Assembly: GCF_900102185.1 (NCBI RefSeq)
Contig: NZ_LT629690.1
Location: 1,922,001 to 1,986,000 of the forward strand
Reading direction: 5' to 3'
DNA length: 64,000 bases
Source: Terriglobus roseus
GTDB taxonomy: Bacteria; Acidobacteriota; Terriglobia; Terriglobales; Acidobacteriaceae
In this document: positions 47,227 to 56,977 of the stretch, in pieces
Layout of the letters: each line of letters begins with the position of its first letter
Numbering within the stretch: position 1 is the stretch's first letter
Notes under the pieces: model-generated
Database searches by the model: none
The model's input: only the letters and a program-made list of their open reading frames with translations
Told to the model about the DNA's origin: nothing
Made by a program: the position numbers and the translations under genes

Positions 47227-48684
47227 TTAGTGCGCCGCTGCCGTCGGAACAGTTGTTGATGAAGACGCCGCAGCATGTGCAGCCGCGGTACGATTCCTCT
47301 CTGCTATGAAGTCATCTAGGCTAAGTCTGCGGTTATCCTTCGTCTGCACAAACACGTGACCAGCCATCACGCCGCCTCCAGTCGAGCGAAGAACATGGAA
47401 GATGCTATAGCCCTCTCTGCTTCGATATCCGAAGACCATGAGATTATCACTGCGATCTTCTTCAAAGACAAAATGAATGGTTGGATCGCCAACCTTATCT
47501 CGCAGCAGTTGTGATTCCGCCTCAACACCTGCGGCGTGGGCCCGTTGGAACTCTGGATCATCCGCAGGAGTGAAGGTGCCGATTCGGTGATCATAACGAG
47601 ACGTGGCGAATCTCTCCCGTAGAAGATGAACAAGATTCATCTGGAAGCTGTTGTCATCGGAGGCGCGCATATCATCTAGATCCAAATAGCCAAGGTCAAA
47701 ACTATCAACATTGAGAGCCTTAAACGTGGGACTACCTTGCTGCGTAAGTGCCGCTGATGTAACCAAACGCAGAGGTACAGTATCTGCCCGATCGATAAAG
47801 CCGCGCATTTGCTGGTCAAATGCCGTTAGGTGCGATGCATCCAATACTGTGTATGTAATCTGCGGTCCGGTCAATGCATATTGCATTCCCGTAGAAAGGC
47901 GGTTCATGCGATCAAGCAATTCCTGCCTGCGACCGAATGCCGATGCTTCGCCGCGTCCCACCTGACGGATCTCCACCTTCGCCTGCACATGTTTTTGCGT
48001 GGCAGAAAGCATGGGCCGATCTTCTCGGGACTTTCTACCGCCTTCGCCACCCTGTTGCTGGATCGCATGAGAGATCTCATGCGCCAGCAACTCCTGCCCA
48101 TCAACCGCTGCGGGGTTATAACGTCCTGGTGCAAAGACGATGTCGCTACCCAATGTATAAGCCCTCATGGATTGTTTCTCGGCTTTGTGGGCGCTCTTCC
48201 CGTCTCGATGAATTCGAATGTGCGAAAGCCCACGCTCAAACCGCCGCTCCATTACGGACTGGGTAACCGTGTCGAGCGGCTCACCACCTCCACTCGATTG
48301 ATCTCTTAGTTGTTCATACTTTGTGGCGGATTCCTTCGCGCCTATCTCTCGTTTTTGCCCCTGTACCTTTGGTGATGACAAGCGCACGCCGGTTTCTCGT
48401 CTAGCCACATGACTAGCCATTCGATCTGCCTGTGCCTCCAACTGCTCGTTGCGCGGGGTATCCATTCGTGGAGAAGGACGGGCAGTCACTATAGGCGCAT
48501 CTTTTCCGCTAGTCCCGTTTACTGAACGAACAGAACGGACTGACGATAATGACACCGCTCCATGAGAAGCAAACTGTTTAATAGGTTTTGGAAGCGATGC
48601 AGCATGGAGGGTGTCATTGCCTTGACGACGCATCGCAAAGCTTTTGCTCTGTTTACCAGCCGCATTGGCATGTTTCATGGTCAT
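47227..48684 (-). CDS. eCIS-core (DUF4157) protein with zinc-binding HEISH, probable cargo
   Basis: The 485-residue protein has a Ser/Arg/Lys-rich N-terminus (about 1-125). The eCIS-core/DUF4157 module follows (about 131-212), with LDTVTQSVMERRFERGLSHIRIH-like sequence and the metal-binding HEISH at 202-206. A ~230-residue C-terminal region (about 240-470) of unknown function completes it. That region contains H353LLRE357 and H383AAGVEAE390, which might form a second metal or catalytic site (inference). There is no cysteine in the whole chain and no signal peptide, which suits loading into a contractile tube. It is the last gene of the eCIS operon. Confidence 0.85.
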   Translation of the reverse strand: MTMKHANAAGKQSKSFAMRRQGNDTLHAASLPKPIKQFASHGAVSLSSVRSVRSVNGTSGKDAPIVTARPSPRMDTPRNEQLEAQADRMASHVARRETGVRLSSPKVQGQKREIGAKESATKYEQLRDQSSGGGEPLDTVTQSVMERRFERGLSHIRIHRDGKSAHKAEKQSMRAYTLGSDIVFAPGRYNPAAVDGQELLAHEISHAIQQQGGEGGRKSREDRPMLSATQKHVQAKVEIRQVGRGEASAFGRRQELLDRMNRLSTGMQYALTGPQITYTVLDASHLTAFDQQMRGFIDRADTVPLRLVTSAALTQQGSPTFKALNVDSFDLGYLDLDDMRASDDNSFQMNLVHLLRERFATSRYDHRIGTFTPADDPEFQRAHAAGVEAESQLLRDKVGDPTIHFVFEEDRSDNLMVFGYRSREGYSIFHVLRSTGGGVMAGHVFVQTKDNRRLSLDDFIAERNRTAAAHAAASSSTTVPTAAAH

Positions 48685-48696
48685 CTCATGCAGCTC

Positions 48697-49608
48697 TTAA
48701 GCGGTGGCATACCCGCTACTGTGAAGACGCGTGCAATGACGATAGAAATCAGGTGACTCCCATCGCATCCGCTCTTCCAATCGCTTCATGATCGCCGGAT
48801 GCGATTTTGCATCGCCCAGCAGATGAGTAAAACCAACTCGCGCTGCACGGTCTTCTTCATAAGCCTGCTCAAACGATGGGAAAAGGTATTCCATCTTTAC
48901 GCGTGAAAAAGGCGATTGCGGATGAGCACGATGGTAGCGAACACATGCATTCAGAAGAAATTGCTCCACAATCATGTTGAAGCCTTCCTTTTCAGGAAAG
49001 CGATCCCACGCAGGCATGCTTGTGGGATTCGTGACCAGATCCATGGCAAGCCTTGAGAAGTACTGGAGAAATTGGATATCTGTTCCTCCCATAATTCCGC
49101 AATTGTCCTCGCTGAATCGGTCTGAGTGTAGGGAGCGCGCCCACGTCCACTCAACAGGCAATTCCAATGCTTGATCCTGAAATGCCTGCTCAACATAGGC
49201 GGGGCCAGACCACTCCCAAGCAGTATGAAAGTATTCCGGACACTGCGTGAATACTGGAGCTGAAAGCAATGCAGCCGGCAGCGGCTTCCAAAGAAACACA
49301 TCGTTGTCGATGTGGCAGAAGGGTTGTGTCTGCATGCTGTAGGCAACCAGTTTCCCGAATGCCCACCAACCTGGGTCTACATTTTGGAACTGCTGCAAAT
49401 CTTCGCTGACCTCATCAAAAGCAAGCCCGAGACGGTCCACTAACAATGCTTTGCCTGGCTTGTCTGTAATCAACAGAACTTTGTCAAAATGCTGCTTCGC
49501 CAGTCGCACCGACAATCCCCACGACAGCAGATGGTGGAATGGGGTTGCCCATATTCGGCCCTTGTATGCAGTGAACGGTTTACTCCAAAACGAAAATACT
49601 GCTTGCAT
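48697..49608 (-). CDS. DUF6734-like, glycosyltransferase-like protein in eCIS operon
   Basis: The 303-residue soluble protein resembles the DUF6734 family. It has a GT-A-like layout: KVLLITDKPGKALLVDRLGL, then CHIDNDVFLWKPLP with a DxD-like D-N-D that in GT-A enzymes binds metal and nucleotide sugar. A later FNMIVEQFLL segment follows. Glycosyl transfer is inferred and not proven. The start at 49608 is preceded by GGGAGGTGGGAG. The frame also opens at 49632. It lies between a baseplate-associated gene and the eCIS-core cargo gene, which suggests action on tail, cargo or envelope. Confidence 0.7.
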   Translation of the reverse strand: MQAVFSFWSKPFTAYKGRIWATPFHHLLSWGLSVRLAKQHFDKVLLITDKPGKALLVDRLGLAFDEVSEDLQQFQNVDPGWWAFGKLVAYSMQTQPFCHIDNDVFLWKPLPAALLSAPVFTQCPEYFHTAWEWSGPAYVEQAFQDQALELPVEWTWARSLHSDRFSEDNCGIMGGTDIQFLQYFSRLAMDLVTNPTSMPAWDRFPEKEGFNMIVEQFLLNACVRYHRAHPQSPFSRVKMEYLFPSFEQAYEEDRAARVGFTHLLGDAKSHPAIMKRLEERMRWESPDFYRHCTRLHSSGYATA

Positions 49609-49628
49609 AGGACTCCCACCTCCCTGCA

Positions 49629-51881
49629 TCAACGGATAATGATCGGCACCTGCGCGCCAGTGATCGTGAACGTCGCAGTTTGCGTATCGTTTGGCAAGGA
49701 GCTCAGCGCTGCCGTCACGGTAAAAGAAATGGTTGTCGGGCCAGGATTGCTCTTTACCGTGATGGCAACCTGCCCAGTGCTGGAACCAGCCGGGATAACG
49801 ACGGAGTTTGCAGCCAACACAGCCACTTGCGCATTTCCCGCGAGGCTCAGGTTTACCGTTGCACCTCCCGCCGGTGCAGGGATGCTTAGAGTGACAAAGA
49901 TTAGCGGGGACACAGTCTGTGGAGGGATCCCCGCAGTCGCTATTGTTTGAACAGCGGTAACAACATTGAGGGCATTGACGACGAGGGTGTACGCCGCATA
50001 ATTTGGCGCGACTGACTTCAGAACTAATGCAGCGGAAAGATAAAACCAGCTTTCGAAATCAGCCGCGGCATCATTGTTTCCGGAGGGAAGCTGCAAGTCC
50101 AAACGCTGTGATCCGTCCGCTTGTGTCACCGCAACAGCAAACGTTTCTCCGTCCAGATACACGGTATTGCTGCCCGAAACACCGAAGATGCGGTTACCGA
50201 GCAAGCGGACACGCACCCGTGCGTATGCATTGAATCTTGCCTCTGTCGTCAGCAAGGTATTAAGGTAATTCAGCATCTGGGGATTCTTAGCCACCTGCCA
50301 CGAGAGAGTGTTCCCTGCAGACGTAATAGCACCGTCAACAATCAGCGGTTGGCGAATCGCAATTGGATTTTGCGTCGGTTTCTGGTCGTAATTCGGAACG
50401 ATTTCCATGGTTACAACGAAGACCGCAGCAGATACTGGAGACGTCAGGGCAACATCCAGATCCACTTCAAGGCCGTTAGCAGCGAGCTGGTCAATACTCA
50501 TAAGGCTATCGTTTTGCCAGCTTGTTTTCGTCACATGCATCGCTGGCTTTGCAACGGTAAGCCCAGTGAGTGGTGGAAAGATTCGGCGGCAATCGGACAC
50601 TTGAAAGCCACCCTGTTGCAGATGGGTATAAGTAATGTTAGCTGTTCCAAGCGTGATGCAAGCCAACGGTGCCCGCGTAATCTTTGCCCTATGAGCGAAT
50701 TGATATAACTCTCCGTTCGAACCACACGGCGGCCATTCGATGGCTCCAGTTGCAGCTCGCGCAGGGACAGTCCACGCATCGCCTGCACGAAACGTTCCCT
50801 TCTGAAAACTCACTTCAATTCCGTTCTCCAACGCAACCCAAGCGCCACCACCAAGCAACACTCCGTTCGAGGCAGCACTGGTTCCGGACTGATCCCACCG
50901 CCGCACGCGTGCGTTCTTCGTGGTATCCACCGGAAGAACCGTTGTGAACATAGTTAGTGTGCGGTTTGCAATATCAATGCTCTTTATCTGGTAAAGCGCC
51001 CCGCTAACATTGGGATCAGGCCCAAACAGATTGCTATCGTCCGAAATCTCCACCCACTGATTGGGCGCAAAACCGAGATTGCTGTCAGGTCCTAACGAAT
51101 CAACGCTAATGTCAGCGCCTTGAACCGAGATAACGCTCGCGACTACGGAGCCGTTTTCGCGCGACCATTTAAACGTGGCGGTTGAGACGTCACCAGCCTG
51201 ATGAATTTCTACACGATAAAGCTGGTTCTCCAAGCCAACGTATCCGCTAGAGGCGACCGGATCACATCCACAGGTATCCGATGAGGGGTTCGTCTGTGCC
51301 GCCATCTTCGGAGGAAGAAGCTGCAAGCGCTGACGGTACATCCCATCGCAGCAACTGCCATTCAATTGGTTGGATATACCCAACTCAGCAACAACACGCC
51401 ACACTGTTTGCCGTCGCGCTGTGGTCTCAGCCGCCTGCCCAAGTGCGGGCTCCAACAGGCAAGAGTCTTCACGTGCGGTTACAAATCGTTCCCACACTTC
51501 AAGCCACACAAGAAGCGATGAACTGCCTTGCGTATCAAGGAGCATTCGCAGCAATTCGGCGGCGGTGTATTCCGGTTGAATCAGGAACGGTTGGCTGTCG
51601 AAATCGCCATCGCTCGTCGCTTCGCAGAGCAGGCCATCAACGTAATAACGTCCGGCGCTGAACTGAAGCTTGCCATCGTTGATAGAGATGGCAAAGCCAT
51701 CATCACCTTCCGGGCCGCCGTACTCTCCAATAATGTCAACGGTCTCTGTGGTTCGGAGATACGAGTCAATGTCACGCTGCTCATTCGCATCCGCGTCGAG
51801 TGCAACACGGCCTTGTTGTTCAAGGACAGCTGTATAGTTTTTTGCCGGGTTAAATCGGATCCGGCTAAAGTCGCCTCTCAT
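49629..51881 (-). CDS. DUF6519-type eCIS/phage-tail protein with Ig-like C-terminus
   Basis: The 750-residue protein opens with the typical RGDFSRIRFNPAKNYTAVLEQ then QGRVALDADANEQ of DUF6519, a family seen in contractile injection loci. The middle is beta-rich (for example STATFKWSRENGSVVASVI). The last ~110 residues are a Thr/Ser/Val-rich Ig-like module (VNLSLAGNAQVAVLAANS...STGQVAITVKS). It is probably a baseplate accessory or fibre-like protein. An AAGGAG Shine-Dalgarno precedes the ATG, and the upstream tail gene ends 27 nt away. Confidence 0.75.
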   Translation of the reverse strand: MRGDFSRIRFNPAKNYTAVLEQQGRVALDADANEQRDIDSYLRTTETVDIIGEYGGPEGDDGFAISINDGKLQFSAGRYYVDGLLCEATSDGDFDSQPFLIQPEYTAAELLRMLLDTQGSSSLLVWLEVWERFVTAREDSCLLEPALGQAAETTARRQTVWRVVAELGISNQLNGSCCDGMYRQRLQLLPPKMAAQTNPSSDTCGCDPVASSGYVGLENQLYRVEIHQAGDVSTATFKWSRENGSVVASVISVQGADISVDSLGPDSNLGFAPNQWVEISDDSNLFGPDPNVSGALYQIKSIDIANRTLTMFTTVLPVDTTKNARVRRWDQSGTSAASNGVLLGGGAWVALENGIEVSFQKGTFRAGDAWTVPARAATGAIEWPPCGSNGELYQFAHRAKITRAPLACITLGTANITYTHLQQGGFQVSDCRRIFPPLTGLTVAKPAMHVTKTSWQNDSLMSIDQLAANGLEVDLDVALTSPVSAAVFVVTMEIVPNYDQKPTQNPIAIRQPLIVDGAITSAGNTLSWQVAKNPQMLNYLNTLLTTEARFNAYARVRVRLLGNRIFGVSGSNTVYLDGETFAVAVTQADGSQRLDLQLPSGNNDAAADFESWFYLSAALVLKSVAPNYAAYTLVVNALNVVTAVQTIATAGIPPQTVSPLIFVTLSIPAPAGGATVNLSLAGNAQVAVLAANSVVIPAGSSTGQVAITVKSNPGPTTISFTVTAALSSLPNDTQTATFTITGAQVPIIIR

Positions 51882-51908
51882 GTCCTCACTCCTTACGAAT
51901 CAGATCGT

Positions 51909-54170
51909 TTAAAGCAACCCGATTCCAATGCCGCTAACGCCCTCTACGGACGTTCCATCCTCACAGCAATCCTCAGAAGTCCGTACGCCATACCGCGTTG
52001 GCCGGCGGGGTGCTTCGCAACACATCTTGGGCGTAACCAAGAAGATGCCCGCCTCCATCCCCACAGGTAGGTATTCCGGAATACGAAGCTGTGTGTTCTG
52101 CAACGCTTCCGTCTCCTGTATCCCGTGCATCACCCCGATCTGTCCACCATCGTCTGCTCCGTTCCACACGGCGAGTGACGTCCAGGTTGATAGCAAACCG
52201 TAAGCCGGATGTCCGTATCGAAGTGCAGCAAACATGGGCGCGAAAGCCCCTTCAGTAATCGCCGAAGTAGGGAGACACTTATAACGGCGCGGTGTGATCG
52301 ATGCGAATGGCAGTGAACAGAACCTCACGCAGCCCGTTTGTGAACGGCTGCACCACACTGCCGCTTGCCATGAATCATTCCGTGCAAGGCGTGATCGAAA
52401 GATCGTGTTTGACGCCAAAGGCAAAGTGCGCACACGCACCTTGCCGATCACTGTGCTGTTTTCAATTTGAAGATCACCACCTTGCAGTGAGGGCTCCTCT
52501 CCCGCGTAAGCGATGCAGCAAGGCGATCCCGCATCCAGCAACACTTCGCAAAGCATGGCTGTAGCGCTGTCAATTACAGCCAGAGGCCCAGTCAGAGTGT
52601 TTTGAATTGAAAGCGATGTGCCTTCCGAGCGAACCGTAATACTTGGTTCGCGCGGACCATCCGTACCGGCGCCGTTCAATTGCACCGCCGCCGGAAGCAG
52701 CGTGCAATGCTCCACTGACATGGCAATGGCTTCACCATCGACATTAATAGAGCCAAGAAGCCTAAGCCCGTTCAGCGCCAGCCGTCCCGCTGTTCCGCCC
52801 GAGGAAGAGGGATCCCCTGTTACTGCAATATCTGCACTAATGGTGGCTCGTGACTGTGTCGCCGTATATCCGCTGTTCACGCCATCTGCTACATGCACGG
52901 TAGCGGAAAGGATTGTGAGCGCATTCCCCGCAGCGATGTGGATGTTCAACGTATCGGCACAATCAATACGCGCATAATCCAGAATCACAATCGATCCCGT
53001 TGTTCCAGCGGGCTGCACATTCCATGCGGCAATCGCATCTTCCAAAGTGGGAGTTAACGATGAGCCAACAACGGCGAGAAATGTTCCCGCCGCAGAATCA
53101 CTTGTTATGTTGAGGGAGCGGTCATAAGTGCCGCCGCCGATCTCTGCAGCAAAGCCGTATGCATAACGCACCAGAACTTCCGTGGGTTGCCCCCACTCCT
53201 CTGCAAGAGCAATGCGTCCACACTGTACGTCAATCGTCACTTTATGTGGAACACCGCAGCGCCATACGCCTTCTTTGCCGGAAAGGCGCTTCCATGCGAT
53301 GTTCTCCGGTTCCACTGCAACACCATCAATCCATACAAAAATGCTCTTCGATTCGCCATAAAAGTCTTGTGTGGCAGTGCGAATTTCGTGCAAGGAGATG
53401 GCATCGGGAACATCCATGCGCCCCGTAATGTGGTCGAACGGAGTTCGTAATGCAGGTACCGTGAAGAGCGGTGTATCCAGGCCTGCGAGGTCGAATCTGT
53501 ATCTTCTTTCGCCCGCCTGCAGTGCTGGAGCTTTATCGACCAGGAAACTGCGGCACCGCCAGATGTGTAACGCAACATCCGGAAGGTTGTACTGACCTGC
53601 TCCATGTAGCCCAATGTCAACTGCAGCTATGTCAGGATCTGCAACTGCGCGAACTCGCGGCGAGATTCTGCGAACATCGGCACGATGGCTGACACTGTCA
53701 AACGGCCCAGACACCTCTTCCATGATTTGCTGCTGCCGCACCAACGCAAACGCAGGTTGTGTTGGTGTTATACATCGCATGCTCTGGAACGTGAGTGTGG
53801 TCTTGAATCGTTCTGAAAGATGTACAGCTCGCGCGGACACATCTGAGCAGACCTGCTCCAGCGCAATGGCTGTTCCCTTGCGCCTGCGATAGCCGATGGT
53901 GTTCGCTACTTCGGCACGTGGGCTATACGAAGCACCATCAACAGCACGGATGGGCAGATAGCCGATTAGATCTCCTATATATGGAACAGCCCATGAGGAA
54001 CTAGTCTCAATAAACTGGTCCTCGTAAAGCTGGAGAATGTTGTCCTGAACAATCCCAGCCTGTTCTCCCAACACCTCCATCAGGGCTTCCAGAGGACCAC
54101 CCGCGGCGGCGTCACGGACACCGTAGATCGCTGGCAAGAGCCGCATTAAATCCTGACCGGTAAGATTCAT
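51909..54170 (-). CDS. eCIS tail protein I-like subunit with beta-helix-like region
   Basis: The 753-residue protein has an N-terminal tail-protein-I/baseplate domain (about 1-220), with LLPAIYGVRDAAAGGPLEAL and QLYEDQFIETSSSWAVPYIGD. A mixed middle follows, then a long stretch (about 400-610) of short repeated strands with Ala/Ile/Leu/Val/Thr patterning. That pattern looks like a right-handed beta-helix or tail-spike fold. Several Cys lie near the C-terminus. The start at 54170 overlaps the previous stop (ATGA) and has GGGGGG at suitable distance. It is a candidate for host or surface recognition. Confidence 0.75.
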   Translation of the reverse strand: MNLTGQDLMRLLPAIYGVRDAAAGGPLEALMEVLGEQAGIVQDNILQLYEDQFIETSSSWAVPYIGDLIGYLPIRAVDGASYSPRAEVANTIGYRRRKGTAIALEQVCSDVSARAVHLSERFKTTLTFQSMRCITPTQPAFALVRQQQIMEEVSGPFDSVSHRADVRRISPRVRAVADPDIAAVDIGLHGAGQYNLPDVALHIWRCRSFLVDKAPALQAGERRYRFDLAGLDTPLFTVPALRTPFDHITGRMDVPDAISLHEIRTATQDFYGESKSIFVWIDGVAVEPENIAWKRLSGKEGVWRCGVPHKVTIDVQCGRIALAEEWGQPTEVLVRYAYGFAAEIGGGTYDRSLNITSDSAAGTFLAVVGSSLTPTLEDAIAAWNVQPAGTTGSIVILDYARIDCADTLNIHIAAGNALTILSATVHVADGVNSGYTATQSRATISADIAVTGDPSSSGGTAGRLALNGLRLLGSINVDGEAIAMSVEHCTLLPAAVQLNGAGTDGPREPSITVRSEGTSLSIQNTLTGPLAVIDSATAMLCEVLLDAGSPCCIAYAGEEPSLQGGDLQIENSTVIGKVRVRTLPLASNTIFRSRLARNDSWQAAVWCSRSQTGCVRFCSLPFASITPRRYKCLPTSAITEGAFAPMFAALRYGHPAYGLLSTWTSLAVWNGADDGGQIGVMHGIQETEALQNTQLRIPEYLPVGMEAGIFLVTPKMCCEAPRRPTRYGVRTSEDCCEDGTSVEGVSGIGIGLL

Positions 54171-56977
54171 TGCCATCCCCCCAGTCCTGCGCGGGAAGCG
54201 GGATCCAGCAAGAGCAACTCTGCTCCTACTAACGCGCTGTTCTGTGTGGTGGTTGGTCCGCTCGCGCGCAACATTCCACTGATGGGAATACCTAAGTCAT
54301 TACCGCTGCGATATAGCCCTTGCAATTGAACCGCCTGCACGCCCGTGCAGTTTTGTATGCGTTCAATCACATCGCTGGCGGCTACTCCCTGCTGGAATTC
54401 GCGGTTCGCAAAACTGAAAACCTGTTGCAACGAGGCCCATACCTGAGCTGTCACATCATCTACCGCGTATTGTGTGGTGTCGATCTTTAAGCCTGCTGCA
54501 ATCGAAAAGAGCACAGGGCGATACGGAACCACGCGGACCGGGATGCGCCCCGTCCCGTAGTTACGAAGATCATCAAGCAGATGAAGAGCAACAGGATCAT
54601 CTGAAGTCAGTGATGTTCCATTTGCTCCAGAAATGGTCACGAGGATACCGCGCTCGCGGCCCAACCAGCTCCATACTGCCAAGGCTTTTCCAATGCCCGG
54701 GAACGCGCTAGAGTATGCCTGGAAGTCCTCCAGCGTGACCACCCGTCCAAGTGTCAGAGTCGGCAGCGGTGCTGAGGTCCTAGCATCGGCTGGCGTCGCA
54801 GGATCAGCTCCACCTGTGGCTCCGCTTGGATTCGCAACTCCCTTCAGCCCTTGCGGCCGATCCAGCAACTGTGAAATTTGACCTGCACTTACCATTCCTG
54901 CAGAGCCAATTCCCTTGCGATATACCGCACGGATGTTTGATTGACCTGTGGGTGTGCGCGCGCCGCGGAGCCCATCGCCAAATTGCACGAATGTATTTCC
55001 ACTTTGGTCGGCACCGGTCACATACACGCGGTCTGCAGGCCCAGAGGTCATGAAGTTCGCAACCTCGGTCCACTTTTGACTGTTCACCCAGATCTGTAGC
55101 GTGGATGTGATCCCGCCGCCAGAATCGGAACTTACATATGTGAGGGGTGTCTGCTTCAGCGTGAATAACAACGTGGGATTGGTCCCATCACCATTGCCCA
55201 GAATCTCATGGACGGTCTCGCCGTGCGTCGCGTCCATTGTGTTGGCGTTAACAGTTACGGTTTTGACGTCATAGATACCCTGCAAATCAGACACGAGTTG
55301 TAGCGTTGCTACATCACCCTGAATTGTGACAGAGGCAACGCGGGCCGCTTCACCCACTACAGCATCGTCGCTCGAAGATGCTTCCAAACGGAATCCGCTT
55401 CCGTCCACAAGATGCAGAGTGCCTGCAATGCCGCTAACTGTACTTACCTGCCACGCGGTTCCACCGCCTTCCGTAGCGGGTTGATAAGCATTCACCAGAT
55501 ATACCTGGTTATCTGTCACTGCTTGGTTTGTGGCAGTATCCTTCGGAACAAAGCTTGAAGAGCCCGCAAATAAGACGCGCAAGCGTACAGCTTTACCTTG
55601 GACTACAATAGGCACGCCCTCCGCAATGCCTTGGCCACCAGTAATCGTAAGCGTGCTACCAGAGACAGGGACAAGCATATCTGCGTCCAACGCGTACGGC
55701 GGTAGCGATGCAGATTCTACATAGGGAGCTCTTAACGGAAGATTTGCAACGGTAAGTTGTCCGCTAGCCGCATACACAGTTGCTGTCCTTGAGAACGAAA
55801 CAACTGTGCCGAGCAGACTATCCAGGGAAGTAGCAGCAGCGCCCTCTATCACTGCATAGGAAGAAAACTTCAACGCAGTGGATTTAGAAGTCAGTGTGTA
55901 TAGATTCGGATTAAGATCGCGAACTCCGTTGACTTGCAGCAACGCTGTACTTCCACCTCCCGACAACACCGCCCACTGCGGGTTCTCGCCGGAAGGAACA
56001 AGCCCTGCATATTGACTGTCCAAATACACTTCACTACTTCCACTCGTGTACTGAAACTGCCAATCCGTCTGAGGGCTTGAAGGATATCCAGGCGAACTTG
56101 TGATGCCTCCAGGAGTAAACAGAAGAGGATTGGGTGCCTGTGATCCAAATAACGAAGCCTTCTTACGCAATGCATACACCACAACCTGATCCGCACCCGA
56201 TCCTGCGTTAAAGGACGACAGCGCCCGATCCCAACTCACCTCAGTAATACCGTCGCTGCTCTTTACCTCGACTGCAGTAACGATGCGTAAATCAGCAGGC
56301 CCTGTTGCACTTGGGAGACCGTTGGTTGCCGCAACAAATAGCAAGGCATCGCCCGTTTGTAAGCCTGTGCTCACACCCGCCAAACAGGTTCGCGTATCGC
56401 CTCCCGCCAAGCTCCAAGGCAGAGATGCCAACGCTGGCAACTCATTCCACCCAATGTGCGCTTGCAGGTCAGCTCCTGTCTCAAACACCTGCGGCAAACC
56501 TCCCGGTGCAGGAATGCTCTGCGCACGTGTACCTGCAGGGATCACCACGGACTCCGGTGCTCCCGGCGCGCTGTTTAGCGTGAATGCGAGTACAGCTGAC
56601 GCCGCAACTCCAGGCGATGGAACATACCCAACCAACCGAGTAAGCTCAAAGATCGAACGCCCCTGCACTGCTGTTCGGAGATAAGCTTCGTTGGCTAGTC
56701 GTTCCTGATAAAACGTCAGCACATCCAATGACACTGCCCAGCCATCCAGCAGCGCCATCGTGAAGTCGGCACTGTCACGTGTTGTTAGCCCTTGCAATGC
56801 CGGAAGGCTTGTATCGGAAAGCGCTGCACTCATGCTTTCCAGAAAGGTTCCATATCGTCCGACGCGATAACTTATTTCAGACAATCCAGGTGCATTGGTA
56901 ATTGTTTCAGGCGTGGATCGAGTCTCGCCCGTGCAGCATCCACATAGTGTCAATTCAAGAGAATGGCAGCCACTCAT
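54167..56977 (-). CDS. eCIS baseplate protein (Afp12-like, putative baseplate assembly protein)
   Basis: At 936 residues it fits the second large baseplate wedge protein of Afp/PVC-type systems. The N-terminus has ISYRVGRYGTFLESMSAAL and DFTMALLDGWAVSLDVLTFYQERLANEAYLRTA-type sequence. The C-terminal part has TLEDFQAYSSAFPGIGKALAVW and GRIPVRVVPYRPVLFSI, as in gpJ-like baseplate proteins. The middle holds beta-rich insertions. It is joined to its neighbours by ATGA overlaps at both ends (56977/56974 and 54170/54167), which couples translation. Confidence 0.88.
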   Translation of the reverse strand: MSGCHSLELTLCGCCTGETRSTPETITNAPGLSEISYRVGRYGTFLESMSAALSDTSLPALQGLTTRDSADFTMALLDGWAVSLDVLTFYQERLANEAYLRTAVQGRSIFELTRLVGYVPSPGVAASAVLAFTLNSAPGAPESVVIPAGTRAQSIPAPGGLPQVFETGADLQAHIGWNELPALASLPWSLAGGDTRTCLAGVSTGLQTGDALLFVAATNGLPSATGPADLRIVTAVEVKSSDGITEVSWDRALSSFNAGSGADQVVVYALRKKASLFGSQAPNPLLFTPGGITSSPGYPSSPQTDWQFQYTSGSSEVYLDSQYAGLVPSGENPQWAVLSGGGSTALLQVNGVRDLNPNLYTLTSKSTALKFSSYAVIEGAAATSLDSLLGTVVSFSRTATVYAASGQLTVANLPLRAPYVESASLPPYALDADMLVPVSGSTLTITGGQGIAEGVPIVVQGKAVRLRVLFAGSSSFVPKDTATNQAVTDNQVYLVNAYQPATEGGGTAWQVSTVSGIAGTLHLVDGSGFRLEASSSDDAVVGEAARVASVTIQGDVATLQLVSDLQGIYDVKTVTVNANTMDATHGETVHEILGNGDGTNPTLLFTLKQTPLTYVSSDSGGGITSTLQIWVNSQKWTEVANFMTSGPADRVYVTGADQSGNTFVQFGDGLRGARTPTGQSNIRAVYRKGIGSAGMVSAGQISQLLDRPQGLKGVANPSGATGGADPATPADARTSAPLPTLTLGRVVTLEDFQAYSSAFPGIGKALAVWSWLGRERGILVTISGANGTSLTSDDPVALHLLDDLRNYGTGRIPVRVVPYRPVLFSIAAGLKIDTTQYAVDDVTAQVWASLQQVFSFANREFQQGVAASDVIERIQNCTGVQAVQLQGLYRSGNDLGIPISGMLRASGPTTTQNSALVGAELLLLDPASRAGLGGWQ

